This document shows, piece after piece, positions 7,763 through 16,933 of a stretch of DNA of 59,322 nucleotides. This DNA comes from a virus. The stretch lies in the IMG/VR virus record IMGVR_UViG_3300028197_000779, positions 1 through 59,322 of that record; one strand, written 5' to 3'. The position numbers and the translations under genes are program-made. Numbering within the stretch: the first letter of the stretch is position 1; each line of letters opens with the position of its first letter. The notes below the pieces were generated by a model that saw only the letters and a list, made by a program, of their open reading frames with translations, made no database searches and was not told where the DNA came from.

Positions 7763-8092
7763 CTACCTCTTGTTGAGATCGGGTAGCATATCATTGCCAG
7801 GATGATCCTCTGTCTTGCCCCTGAATGATTTGTGATCATAGAAGTGCTCATCCTCGATCTCTAGATCGTCCCAATATTGGGGATAGATGCACATACAGCA
7901 TTTGTTGTAGGGTTGTCTATATCCTGGTGGATTTTCTTTCTTTGATATGCATAGAGTGATATATGCATCATCAACAAACTCAATCGTCCCCTCAAATTCT
8001 TTATACCTTGCAGGCATTCCAACTTTAAGAGATTTGAGGATGTTAGAGATTTCTTTAGGCACAGATTCAGAAATTAAGAGTGGGATAGTCAT
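7763..8092 (-). CDS. Hypothetical protein, 109 aa
   Basis: Contains GTIEFVDDAYITLCI, a small beta-barrel-like stretch, and a Cys-rich patch NKCCMCIYP. Overlaps the stop of the oxygenase at 8089-8709 by four bases, so it is the last gene of the oxygenase operon. Similar short proteins are frequent in cyanophages; function unknown. Confidence 0.6.
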   Translation of the reverse strand: MTIPLLISESVPKEISNILKSLKVGMPARYKEFEGTIEFVDDAYITLCISKKENPPGYRQPYNKCCMCIYPQYWDDLEIEDEHFYDHKSFRGKTEDHPGNDMLPDLNKR

Positions 8093-8709
8093 AGGGTTAA
8101 TGCAGTGTCTTCATAACCAAATGGTCCTTTAAGGAAATAGTTAAAGGCACACGAGTAACGATCTTCATGAGTATCACTAGGTGACACATAGTGTGGTAAG
8201 TGTGATGGGAAGATAATAATGGTCCCTTCACATGGTTCGATTGGAAACTCCCGTTGATTTAGGTAGTTGCTCTCCATGATATCAGGTTGGACCGTGCTTG
8301 TCAAGTAAGTCGGAAACATGGTTGGCATTCTCAGACGAAACTCACCGCAGTCGGGTGGTACCTTAATATACAAACAACCGCTAAACATACTATTGACATG
8401 AGTATGCTCAGCGGCGCTGTCACCAATACCATGGTGATTAATCCACGATGATTGATGTTGAATTCTGTGTTTACGACTCATTGATAATGCTTCATGCACA
8501 TATATGTCCATGTGTTGATCAACAATGTCTTTGACATCTAGATGATTAGATAACCATTGTGTGTCTTGTGACATAGATCCATTACGTTTATATGCACTGT
8601 CTAGTGACATATCCTGCATGGGTGTTCTTTCTGCTCTCTTCAATACATCAGAGTCTAGATTAACAACGTCAATATAAACTGGTTGTGAGAAGAGAGGTAG
8701 AATTTCCAT
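8089..8709 (-). CDS. 2OG-Fe(II) oxygenase (TIGR02466-like)
   Basis: 206 residues. The N-terminus MEILPLFSQPVYI resembles the family of phage and bacterial proteins typified by a pattern F..P......... followed by an HxH(D) box. Candidate metal ligands are H102/H104 (AEHTHVNS) and H173 (HLPHYV), with R184 as 2-oxoglutarate anchor. Its start overlaps the stop of the 51-aa gene (TAATGG). Substrate unknown; it belongs to a run of six tandem oxygenases ending at 12128. Confidence 0.8.
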   Translation of the reverse strand: MEILPLFSQPVYIDVVNLDSDVLKRAERTPMQDMSLDSAYKRNGSMSQDTQWLSNHLDVKDIVDQHMDIYVHEALSMSRKHRIQHQSSWINHHGIGDSAAEHTHVNSMFSGCLYIKVPPDCGEFRLRMPTMFPTYLTSTVQPDIMESNYLNQREFPIEPCEGTIIIFPSHLPHYVSPSDTHEDRYSCAFNYFLKGPFGYEDTALTL

Positions 8710-8864
8710 TATAAATGTAATGCATTAACTATACTTTGAAGTGAATCATTCTGCACGGTTGTCATCTGACCGTGTTTTTCATGTGCATTCTTCTGATATA
8801 AGAAGAGAGCGTGCTTTAAGATGGACTTTTCCTGCTGTGAGAGGATGGCAGACTTGTTAAACAT
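8709..8864 (-). CDS. Small protein, 51 aa
   Basis: MFNKSAILSQQEKSILKHAL... encoded in the gap between two oxygenase genes, with its TAA overlapping the next ATG. Helical, basic-to-neutral composition. The tight overlap supports expression; function unknown. Confidence 0.55.
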   Translation of the reverse strand: MFNKSAILSQQEKSILKHALFLYQKNAHEKHGQMTTVQNDSLQSIVNALHL

Positions 8865-8902
8865 AAGTGATACTCCGACATGAGTATATTAACGTATTGT
8901 GA

Positions 8903-9607
8903 TCAGTTGTCCATGGATTTCCAAATGTTTTTCACAGTTTCAACATTTAATCCAGCGATTCCTTGATCTTCAACGGGTGGCATATTATTTATTACGTGAT
9001 CAACAAACAGTTTATGTCTAGTATCAGTATCCATATATTTGAATGCCATGATATATCTGTTAAACCTAAACTTGGGCGTTGGTGGTCTACCAGTGTGAGG
9101 AATACGCCCATCAAACATAACAACACGCCCAGGTTTAGGTGCCACGATACGTTGTGGTTCTAAGTTGTTATCATAGAATATAGTTTCACCACCCCAGTCT
9201 GGGTGCCACTCTCCATTGAGATATACCAACACAGTCTTATTATCATCTACAAAGTATGGTGCATCACAATGAATTCCTGGATTATCATTATACTTAAGCA
9301 CGTTGATATATGATGCGTAACATTCTTCGCGTGGTGGCATATCAGGCAACGTTGCTTCAAGATATGTCAACACATCTTTCCACATTGGATCATCACTACC
9401 ATGTAATCCTGGAGACTGTAACATATCAGGATCATCAACTGGACAATAATTATAAAACTGGTGTGTCCAATACATACCAGAAAGATCTAATTCAGGTTGT
9501 GATTCTGTGGGTGGCACATCAACCCTAGTATAATAATATGGGAGATGCACTACTTTACTAAACAACTCATCACTTACTAACTTAGTATCAAATACTTTAA
9601 TTGACAT
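8903..9607 (-). CDS. 2OG-Fe(II) oxygenase, prolyl-4-hydroxylase-like
   Basis: 234 residues with H113-C-D115 (GIHCDAPYF), the GGETIFY turn, H171 (IPHTGR) and R181 as the 2-oxoglutarate-binding arginine: a complete and well-ordered prolyl-hydroxylase-type active site. Overlaps the upstream gene by 11 bases. Likely hydroxylates a peptide, protein or small molecule; the target is not evident. Confidence 0.9.
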   Translation of the reverse strand: MSIKVFDTKLVSDELFSKVVHLPYYYTRVDVPPTESQPELDLSGMYWTHQFYNYCPVDDPDMLQSPGLHGSDDPMWKDVLTYLEATLPDMPPREECYASYINVLKYNDNPGIHCDAPYFVDDNKTVLVYLNGEWHPDWGGETIFYDNNLEPQRIVAPKPGRVVMFDGRIPHTGRPPTPKFRFNRYIMAFKYMDTDTRHKLFVDHVINNMPPVEDQGIAGLNVETVKNIWKSMDN

Positions 9608-10214
9608 AATTACCCATCACATTCATGGACATAACATATCTATCCATATTTGTGTTATTAACTTCAGTTTTATGTGTCAACCATCCTGGGAAGAATAGCA
9701 CATCATTAGTTTGCACCTCAATATACTCCCAGTCCATACCCATGTCATAATAATTATAATCAAGAGGTTCTGATAGTTTATATTGATAGTATGGATTCTT
9801 CACCATAAATCTACCACTACCTTCAGGCACTGATAGATAAGCAGCACATGCCACTTGGACATTTTGATGATGATGCTCATCAGTCCATGCACCATTGGGA
9901 TGCACATTAATCCATGACTCTGACAGCATCTTATTCATAGGAGTAAGATGCCATAGGTCCCAAATTCTATTAACACGCTCATAAAACCATGGCATAAAAT
10001 CTTCAAACTCCTCCCATATATGAGGTGGAGTGATTCTATTAATGACTACACTTGTAGTGCCACCACCTTTCTCATGGGTGACATATTTGTTGTCATCGAT
10101 CACCTGTTGTGCTGCCACCATGTGACCCATAGTTCTTGCTTGTAGTTTTGAATCTTCAAAACCAAAGTCATACTTACATCGGTGAATGATAGGAAATGGA
10201 TTATACGATTTCAT
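9597..10214 (-). CDS. 2OG-Fe(II) oxygenase (TIGR02466-like)
   Basis: 205 residues; N-terminus MKSYNPFPIIHRCKYDF. The box W-INVHPNGAWTDEHHH supplies H114-H116 as candidate ligands, with H181 in PGWLTHKTE and R192 in DRYVMS. Same family type as the genes at 8089 and 11478. Coupled to its neighbours by short overlaps. Confidence 0.82.
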   Translation of the reverse strand: MKSYNPFPIIHRCKYDFGFEDSKLQARTMGHMVAAQQVIDDNKYVTHEKGGGTTSVVINRITPPHIWEEFEDFMPWFYERVNRIWDLWHLTPMNKMLSESWINVHPNGAWTDEHHHQNVQVACAAYLSVPEGSGRFMVKNPYYQYKLSEPLDYNYYDMGMDWEYIEVQTNDVLFFPGWLTHKTEVNNTNMDRYVMSMNVMGNYVN

Positions 10215-10896
10215 GCCATCTCCTACCTTTAGGTTTCAGTGGACACATATGTTGCATTGGAATAGATACACTCAAACGTTTACCACTAGGTTGTGCTTGG
10301 TGATAACATCTAGCGGGGATGTATAACATATCACCTGCAGTCATTGTAACATCAATAGCACAATCTAGATAGTCATGCTCTGGGTTGTCATGTCTCGATG
10401 ACATTAGATTAGAGCAACGATTATTATATACTCTCCAGTGTGTCTCTCCCTCTACTTGAATAATAAAATTATTAGCATAGTCTTCATGGATTTTGAATGA
10501 TTTAGTTTCACCTATTCCAGCATATATGTGCATACTTGCCTGCACTGTAGGAAACATTTCCTCTACACTATTCATTATATTCTGTCTCTTTTGATCAATG
10601 AAATCAAACTCATTGATAATAAGATTATGACCATCATTAAACATCTCAACTAATGTTTCAGCATCGGGTGTTGCTCTGCCCCATGCTCTCTCAAATACTG
10701 GATAGTTTTCAAATGTTGCAGATATTCTATTAATAAACTGTATCTTAAAATGCTCAGGATGATTGAGACAATGCTCCACATCTTCCCAATTACAGTAGTA
10801 GTGAGGGTCCTTAACTACACCCTTCCAATGTTGTGGCGTGTCATCAGTGCTCCAGTCTTTATCAAGACTTTGTAAAATCGAATAGATCATGCTCAC
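10201..10896 (-). CDS. JmjC/cupin-type 2OG-dependent hydroxylase
   Basis: 231 residues. The motif FKIHEDYANNFIIQVEG gives H137-x-D139, and GDMLYIPARCYHQA supplies H199, the arrangement of JmjC (cupin-4/RoxA-like) oxygenases, which hydroxylate side chains of proteins such as ribosomal proteins in bacteria. It sits in the middle of the tandem oxygenase run. A start at the second Met (10890) is equally plausible. Confidence 0.82.
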   Translation of the reverse strand: MSMIYSILQSLDKDWSTDDTPQHWKGVVKDPHYYCNWEDVEHCLNHPEHFKIQFINRISATFENYPVFERAWGRATPDAETLVEMFNDGHNLIINEFDFIDQKRQNIMNSVEEMFPTVQASMHIYAGIGETKSFKIHEDYANNFIIQVEGETHWRVYNNRCSNLMSSRHDNPEHDYLDCAIDVTMTAGDMLYIPARCYHQAQPSGKRLSVSIPMQHMCPLKPKGRRWHEIV

Positions 10897-11515
10897 AATA
10901 AAAATTAAGATTCAATATAACCCTGAATGCATTAGTTGTTGGGTTAGATGATGAGTGGAATCGATGACCATCAAATGCAAATAGTTTATTTGCTTTCGGT
11001 GTTGATCTGAAGCACTCATTATATGACTGTGTTCTTGCTTTTGTCCAGCGTTGATTAACATCACCATACATTGGATCATCATACTCATGAAAGAATACAG
11101 TGTCACCACTGCTATCATGTAAGTAAAACAATGCAGCATAATGATCACTCTCATGATCAGTATGTGGTCCGTTATATGAGTCTTTACCGTTTGCTAGTTG
11201 TAATGCCAACCTAGCACGAAAGAATTCAACAGGATAAGGTAATGCATCACTCACACTATCTAGTAGTGGTTGAAACATAGGCAGAAATGGACTCTCCACA
11301 CCCTCCTGATCTAACAGTACATGAGTAAATCCCAGAGTCTTTTGCTTCTCTGGGATATCACCTAGAGGCACATCACCAAACTGTGCCATCGATGGTGTGT
11401 AACTAATATCCTCAGATAGAAAAAACCATGGGAATCCATTCATCCCTGAGGTCAACTTGCATAACCTCCGAAGATAACTAGGTGTTAGTAGATCGTCTAC
11501 TTGGATATATTTCAT
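10862..11515 (-). CDS. 2OG-Fe(II) oxygenase, prolyl-4-hydroxylase-like
   Basis: 217 residues with H118-T-D120 (GPHTDHESDHY), H187 (GHRFHSSS) and R198 (AFRVILN). The strand pattern YAALFYLHD..GDTVFFHE is typical of the double-stranded beta-helix. Overlaps the JmjC gene by 35 bases and the following gene by 38 bases, unusually long overlaps for this operon. Confidence 0.87.
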   Translation of the reverse strand: MKYIQVDDLLTPSYLRRLCKLTSGMNGFPWFFLSEDISYTPSMAQFGDVPLGDIPEKQKTLGFTHVLLDQEGVESPFLPMFQPLLDSVSDALPYPVEFFRARLALQLANGKDSYNGPHTDHESDHYAALFYLHDSSGDTVFFHEYDDPMYGDVNQRWTKARTQSYNECFRSTPKANKLFAFDGHRFHSSSNPTTNAFRVILNLNFYCEHDLFDFTKS

Positions 11516-12128
11516 GATAATGATTAGAAAATGCCGTTATATTAAATGATATAGAGATCCGATGTCCATCACCAGAAGATGTGCCCACGGAATGTTGTAA
11601 CCATGCTGGAAAGATTACAAGTTGATCTTCTTCTGGGAATACATCATGCTCTGTTTCATTCATGTGCTCCCACCGATGCACATTGCTACCATCACCCCAG
11701 TATTCTTTCATCTGTGAGTAATTGAGATCACGAATGAATGATAGATTACCAAAACAACAGTCAGGTAGTTTCAAATAATATACACCAGACAACACACCAC
11801 CAGGGTGTGTGTGGAGATGATTAAATGCACCTTTACCATTGATATTGATCCACATGTTGATCATTTTCAATGAGTAATTATCGAATCCAAACTCATCAGC
11901 AGCAGCATATGCTCGCTCCATGATAGCATCTCTGATAGGTTTCAATGGATTGATATCCATGACACTATCAATAAAATCTTGTGATTGCCATCCCCCACTG
12001 TTGGATTGTTTACGACCCTCAGGGTCTTCATCTTGCACATAATATACAAAATCAGTGAGAGATTCTCTGTCTATACCTACATTATCAAACTTCCAAACTG
12101 GTGTTGGAAATATCAATTCAGTTTTCAT
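11478..12128 (-). CDS. 2OG-Fe(II) oxygenase (TIGR02466 family)
   Basis: 216 residues, best match to the TIGR02466 pattern: start MKTELIFPTPVWKFD, then FNHLHTHPGGVLSGVYYLK (H106/H108 ligands), VIFPAWLQHSV (H179) and GHRISISFN (R190). First oxygenase of the six-gene run in transcription order, overlapping the coiled-coil gene by ATGA. Substrate unknown. Confidence 0.9.
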   Translation of the reverse strand: MKTELIFPTPVWKFDNVGIDRESLTDFVYYVQDEDPEGRKQSNSGGWQSQDFIDSVMDINPLKPIRDAIMERAYAAADEFGFDNYSLKMINMWININGKGAFNHLHTHPGGVLSGVYYLKLPDCCFGNLSFIRDLNYSQMKEYWGDGSNVHRWEHMNETEHDVFPEEDQLVIFPAWLQHSVGTSSGDGHRISISFNITAFSNHYHEIYPSRRSTNT

Positions 12129-12523
12129 TCAGTTGCAGTTTCCTCCCCACCATCACTAAAAGTAAACTCACGCTCAGTAACTGTTGGATCAACATGATTC
12201 TTATACAGTGACATTGCTTCAACAGCACCAGAAAGTTTATTCATTGTATCTCTTTTGACTTGCAATTCTTCTAAAGAGATCTTTGTAATCGTAGAAGTAT
12301 AATGCATGTTATCAAGTGCTTGCTGCAGTTTGATGTATTCCTCTTTAACATCATCATACTGTTGGATGAAATTCATAACGAGTTGATCAAACGTAATAAG
12401 TCCTTCAACAGGATTTAATGCTCCACGTTTTTCTTCTTCAGTAGAAACTCCTGCCTGTGCAGCAAGATCCACTTCAAGCACATCTTGTTGTGTAACAACC
12501 ATCTGTGATTCTTCTTTTGCCAT
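12125..12523 (-). CDS. Predicted coiled-coil protein, 132 aa
   Basis: Acidic protein with a long heptad-like helix (residues about 50-105: FIQQYDDVKEEYIKLQQAL... EELQVKRDTMNKLSG). It joins the halogenase-side genes to the oxygenase run, two bases after one and ATGA-overlapping the other. Small coiled-coil proteins of this sort often act as scaffolds or chaperones; that is inference. Confidence 0.6.
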   Translation of the reverse strand: MAKEESQMVVTQQDVLEVDLAAQAGVSTEEEKRGALNPVEGLITFDQLVMNFIQQYDDVKEEYIKLQQALDNMHYTSTITKISLEELQVKRDTMNKLSGAVEAMSLYKNHVDPTVTEREFTFSDGGEETATE

Positions 12524-12525
12524 AG

Positions 12526-13413
12526 TTACATAAACCTCTTGATGTTTTTATTTAGTGCAAGTATTACCTTGTGGGATGCGATACGCTCCTTGAGGGTTAC
12601 CATCTCCATAAAAGATTTATGGCGTTGGTATTCCATGATAGCATTGTTTTCAAAGTCTGCCTCATTAGCAGTCTCGCAATGAAAATCAATGTTCCTATTA
12701 CTTAGGAAACTTCTATGCACTGGCACCCATTGACAGAGTGGAGTGCCTGCTTTAATCAGATACTCACCCTCTTCAATCTTATGCCAAAATAGTTGTAAGT
12801 TAATCTCGTATGAATACGATGGGTCAACTATACCCACAGGTGGTGTGAATCTATCCTCATCCCAATAAGGAATAGGCATTTGAATAAACACCAGATCAGG
12901 ATGTGATTGCACTCTCCATGGCAATTCTAGTTTAATTGTCCAGTCAAGTACATCTTTCTGTTGATCAACTAACTGACGTATGCCCTCAGTTTGCTCAGGA
13001 ATATGTGCTGACACATATTTACCTGGGGTACCTGGACCACCAGTTTGTGTGCAGAATCTCATTTGTGAGATCCACTGGAAGTTTACCCCAGTGCCATCAG
13101 TTTTGATTAGAATATCAGCAGGACATTTTAACACATAACCTGAGTCCATAACATCACGCAATGCTGGGCATGTTACAGCATGTTCGTATAACTCATGGAC
13201 GCCCTCCTGACCATTTAATTCAGCAGACATTCTCTCCCAGAGTTTAGTTACCCTGTGATATGGGCAGCGTTTCTCTTTATTCGCAGTCTGTTTTAGTGCT
13301 GCTGTCCGCCATTTACGATGCAGTTTTGCTGCAGGTATCCATGGTTGCAATTCAGCAACTCCAGGATCGACGGAATAAAACCTAACCCACGGTTTCTTCT
13401 TCTTGAAGATCAT
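12526..13413 (-). CDS. Conserved protein next to halogenases, 295 aa
   Basis: Soluble protein starting MIFKKKKPWVRFYSVDPG, with KCPADILI, FTPPVGIVDPSYSYEIN and GTPLCQWVP segments. From memory it resembles DUF6065-type proteins encoded beside tryptophan halogenases, but this is unverified. It overlaps the first halogenase gene by 32 bases, so the three genes are co-expressed. No catalytic motif recognised. Confidence 0.6.
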   Translation of the reverse strand: MIFKKKKPWVRFYSVDPGVAELQPWIPAAKLHRKWRTAALKQTANKEKRCPYHRVTKLWERMSAELNGQEGVHELYEHAVTCPALRDVMDSGYVLKCPADILIKTDGTGVNFQWISQMRFCTQTGGPGTPGKYVSAHIPEQTEGIRQLVDQQKDVLDWTIKLELPWRVQSHPDLVFIQMPIPYWDEDRFTPPVGIVDPSYSYEINLQLFWHKIEEGEYLIKAGTPLCQWVPVHRSFLSNRNIDFHCETANEADFENNAIMEYQRHKSFMEMVTLKERIASHKVILALNKNIKRFM

Positions 13414-15001
13414 AAATGTTGTCCCTCAGATACTCATAGTGTGATGGGAGTTTATCGACCCATTCCATCATTGTTTTGCGGTCTTGTTGGTATTTAGTAT
13501 GGATCTCTTTGATGGTCTCCATATGCTCTTCTAACTCTGATTCAGACCTAGCATACTTTTTCTCTTTGTACATTCCTTCCGAGAAAGGACGATAACCTTG
13601 ACCAGCACTAATGTAGATGGATCCACTTTGTTGCTCTAGGTCAATATATGCATCCTCCATACCCTCAAGCATTACAACTGTATTACCATGTGCAACCCTA
13701 GTAGAATGTCTCCATGTAGGGTCAATATCAAAGTTAATGTTAGTGCAATCTCTCCAGTATTGGTTGTCATCACGTTGACTGAGTGCATAGTGAAGTGCAA
13801 CGAAACACTTCATTGACTCAATCATGTTATCACAACTGTAGTTAAATGCATCCTGCTCCATTGTAGCATAGAATCCCTGTCTTTTCTCTAGAGTATCACA
13901 CAGTTTTAAGATATTCTCGTGAGTTGTCATCAGTCCAGTGGACTCTAGAGGTTCTAAGAATGCATAGGACAATCCAATACCCACAACATTCTTAACCCAT
14001 GCTTTATCGCGTTTACCATGTCTAATATCAATGTGATGTAGTGTAGCATTCTTAGCAATTTCAGGCGTATATCTCTCACTGAGATACTCTCTAAACTCTA
14101 CCTCTGCCTCACACTCATTGATATAATCTGATGAGTAACAATATCCTGTGCCAACACGATGCCATAGTGGGATATTCCACGACCACCCCGCATTCATTGC
14201 AACACAGTCAGTATATGTTTCCATCTGATTCTCACGATCAGAATATGGAATCTGTGTCGCTAATGCTGAGTCATTGAATAGTTTATCGTTGAATGAGATA
14301 AACTCACTACCCATGTGCTGCTCAAGTAATAGTGACTGGAAACCTGTGCAATCAATATATAAATCTGCTTTGATTAGACCATCCTGTGTAGTAACCAGTG
14401 AATCAATACTACCATCAGGATTCTTCATTACCTTCTCAATCTTACCCTTGAGATGCATCACACCATTGGGTATACAATGATAATCCCTCAGATAGTCACC
14501 AAACAATCCTGCATCAAAATGATATGCAGTATCTACATCCATAGTATATGTAGAACCAGGAATCTGATCATTAGTAATCTTACACTGATCTGCTAAGTAT
14601 GTCTGATTGTTTGCAAAGTTAGCAAATTGCTCTGGTGGATACTTATCCATACCATATTCACATTGCAACTCAAAGTATCTCATTAATGAGTCTTTATAAT
14701 CAAATAGATCAAACTGTCCGAATGGATATTGGAATCTCTCTCCCTTACCATCTCTGAAATTCTTAAATGCAATTGATGTCTTGTAAGTTGCATTACATGC
14801 AGGCATCCAGTCTTTATCTTTCAATTCTAGTCTTCTTAGGAATCGATTAAAGTGACCCAATGTAGACTCACCCACACCAATTGGTCCCTGTGCATCCTCA
14901 ATCAGACCAATTTGCATATGTGGAAATGTTTTAGATAGCATTGCTGCTGACATCCAACCACTGCTACCACCACCAACAATAACAATAGATTCAACTCGCA
15001 T
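13382..15001 (-). CDS. Flavin-dependent tryptophan halogenase-like protein 1
   Basis: 539 residues. N-terminal FAD-binding motif GGGSSGWM (10-17), the family signature GVGEST (42-47), the catalytic-lysine region ACNATYKTSIAF with K74, and the halogenase motif WSWNIP (near 272-277), a good match to WxWxIP. These enzymes make HOCl/HOBr from FADH2, O2 and halide and transfer it through the lysine to an aromatic ring. Needs a flavin reductase, presumably host-supplied; none is seen here. Substrate could be free tryptophan, a peptide or another indole/phenol. Confidence 0.9.
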   Translation of the reverse strand: MRVESIVIVGGGSSGWMSAAMLSKTFPHMQIGLIEDAQGPIGVGESTLGHFNRFLRRLELKDKDWMPACNATYKTSIAFKNFRDGKGERFQYPFGQFDLFDYKDSLMRYFELQCEYGMDKYPPEQFANFANNQTYLADQCKITNDQIPGSTYTMDVDTAYHFDAGLFGDYLRDYHCIPNGVMHLKGKIEKVMKNPDGSIDSLVTTQDGLIKADLYIDCTGFQSLLLEQHMGSEFISFNDKLFNDSALATQIPYSDRENQMETYTDCVAMNAGWSWNIPLWHRVGTGYCYSSDYINECEAEVEFREYLSERYTPEIAKNATLHHIDIRHGKRDKAWVKNVVGIGLSYAFLEPLESTGLMTTHENILKLCDTLEKRQGFYATMEQDAFNYSCDNMIESMKCFVALHYALSQRDDNQYWRDCTNINFDIDPTWRHSTRVAHGNTVVMLEGMEDAYIDLEQQSGSIYISAGQGYRPFSEGMYKEKKYARSESELEEHMETIKEIHTKYQQDRKTMMEWVDKLPSHYEYLRDNIYDLQEEETVG

Positions 15002-16436
15002 ATAATGTCCTCAAATAATAATTAAGCGGTGTCGTCATAGTATCTATACCATTGTAAGGAGGGATCTCAAAGGTATTCGCACGAGCATGTTTAGGCACAC
15101 CCCCAAAGAATTCCATCTCATCTAGTATAACATCATTGAATGGATTCCATCCATGTCCTGCCATCACACACAACAATGAATCACTCTCCCATGTAATCTT
15201 GATCGGGAAGTGAATTGATTGCTCCATATAATTGATCTGAGCAGATTTAAACAGATTGTCATATGGATATCTGATATTAGAAACTGCTCTCCAATATGGT
15301 GAGTCATTGCGTTGAGTCATTGCATAGTGCAGTGCAACGAAAGATGCAAACCCATCAAAATTATAGTTGGAGTTGTTATTGAAGGTGTCTCTCATAAACT
15401 GAGTGACATGATCCTTACCTGCCATTACTCGACAGAATTGTGTCAAGAATGTATGTGTAGATAGCAGACCATTTGACTCTAGAGGTTCGATAAATCCTGC
15501 ACTCAAACCAATAGAAACAACCTTACCATTCCATATCTCTTTCTTACGTCCTGTCTTATATTCTATCAGTCTAAATCCATGCTCTTCATGATCAACTTTG
15601 AGATGAGTTGCAAACTCCTGTAGTGCATCATCTGTAGAGATGTACTTATCACAGAAATTATATCCTGTGCCAATTCTCTCCCATGTCGGCACATTCCATA
15701 CCCATCCTGATGACAATGCAGTGCAATCAGTAACAGGTTTCATCTCCTGCTCCTTGTTTATGTAAGGAAGACGTGTTACCCATGCTCTATTATTGGGTAG
15801 ATAGTCACTATAATCAATCCACTCACTATCATTCAACAGTGATTTGAATCCAGTGCAATCAAAGAATAGATCATAGTCTTCATTCAATATATCCCTAGTT
15901 ACATGCTCTTGCTCATACCTTACACCACGAGGTATTGCATAGTTTTCCTTCAACCAGTTTGCAAACTTAACTGCATCAAAGTGAAATCCTGTCTGCCTAT
16001 GAAGATTGAAGTATTCATGATCAACAGGCAGCAAATTCTTTTCAGCACAATATGCTGACACATAAAAGTCTCTGGCAAACTGATCATTAGTCCACCCACG
16101 TTGTGACTGAGCATACCACCACACATCTGGTGGGATATCGATATCAGTTCTTGGCGATCCAAAAGGATACTGCCAAGGTCTATCACCAATTTTATTAAAA
16201 TTATGAAATCTTACACTAATCTTATAAGTTGCATCACATGCAGGCATCCAGTCTTCATCTTTAAGATCTAGAAAATGCGTCCACTGTCTAAACAACTGTG
16301 TCGTAGATTCACCCACACCAACACTGGCAACTTTGGGCGATTCAATTAGGGTTATATCCCAATCAGGAAATGCTTTAACAAGAGTAGAGGCGGTCATCCA
16401 TCCAGACGATCCACCTCCAACAATACAAATTTTCAT
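14991..16436 (-). CDS. Flavin-dependent tryptophan halogenase-like protein 2
   Basis: 481 residues, paralogue of the downstream gene: GGGSSGWMTAS (FAD site), GVGEST, ACDATYKISVRF with K72 as candidate catalytic lysine, and WVWNVP near residue 244. The last motif differs from canonical WxWxIP by Val for Ile, a conservative change. First gene of the halogenase operon, ending in an 11-base overlap with the next. Two halogenases in tandem could act on different positions or form a heteromer. Confidence 0.88.
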   Translation of the reverse strand: MKICIVGGGSSGWMTASTLVKAFPDWDITLIESPKVASVGVGESTTQLFRQWTHFLDLKDEDWMPACDATYKISVRFHNFNKIGDRPWQYPFGSPRTDIDIPPDVWWYAQSQRGWTNDQFARDFYVSAYCAEKNLLPVDHEYFNLHRQTGFHFDAVKFANWLKENYAIPRGVRYEQEHVTRDILNEDYDLFFDCTGFKSLLNDSEWIDYSDYLPNNRAWVTRLPYINKEQEMKPVTDCTALSSGWVWNVPTWERIGTGYNFCDKYISTDDALQEFATHLKVDHEEHGFRLIEYKTGRKKEIWNGKVVSIGLSAGFIEPLESNGLLSTHTFLTQFCRVMAGKDHVTQFMRDTFNNNSNYNFDGFASFVALHYAMTQRNDSPYWRAVSNIRYPYDNLFKSAQINYMEQSIHFPIKITWESDSLLCVMAGHGWNPFNDVILDEMEFFGGVPKHARANTFEIPPYNGIDTMTTPLNYYLRTLYAS

Positions 16437-16472
16437 ATAATAAAGTTAAGTCTAGGACTTTAGATCACTATT

Positions 16473-16901
16473 TTACCCAGGTGGGGTCCAATTGTCAACC
16501 CAGTCTTCCCATGCTTTACGTCCTTCGAGTTGCGTATGTCTAGGATTAGGCACAAAATCAGGAATAGTGCTAGGTGAAGTTGTAGTTGCTCTTACATTAG
16601 CAACATGATCTTTCCAACGGCTGCCACCATCACCTTGATCCAAATACTGCATCTCTAGTTGCTCACCAGTAGTGCCATATCCTAGCACACGAGTAACAGT
16701 TGCACGCTCTTTAAGATCTTCAAGGTCATCTCTATGGACTGCTACTCCATTAATAATGCAGTGCTCATAGGTGACATCATCAGGAACTGGCACCCACTTC
16801 ATACTAGAGTCTGGACCTTCATAGATCTCAAACTTATCTTCTTCATCGCAGATGTCGTTTAATTGACCTGTCGCTGCGTCGCAGATTGCCCATTTAGCCA
16901 T
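16473..16901 (-). CDS. Virion-associated protein, tail-fibre region, 142 aa
   Basis: Starts MAKWAICDAATGQLNDICDE. Acidic, modular sequence with a Trp-rich C-terminus (WKDHVANVR; WEDWVDNWTPPG). It lies behind its own late promoter box and next to the three adhesin-like genes, which suggests a tail-fibre or fibre-assembly role. No family recognised. Confidence 0.5.
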   Translation of the reverse strand: MAKWAICDAATGQLNDICDEEDKFEIYEGPDSSMKWVPVPDDVTYEHCIINGVAVHRDDLEDLKERATVTRVLGYGTTGEQLEMQYLDQGDGGSRWKDHVANVRATTTSPSTIPDFVPNPRHTQLEGRKAWEDWVDNWTPPG

Positions 16902-16925
16902 GATAGATTAAAACTCCTTCGTTGT

Positions 16926-16933
16926 TATTTATC
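16926..16933 (-). promoter_or_regulatory. T4-type late promoter box
   Basis: GATAAATA on the minus strand about 25 bases before the ATG at 16901; one mismatch to the T4 late consensus TATAAATA. Confidence 0.6.
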
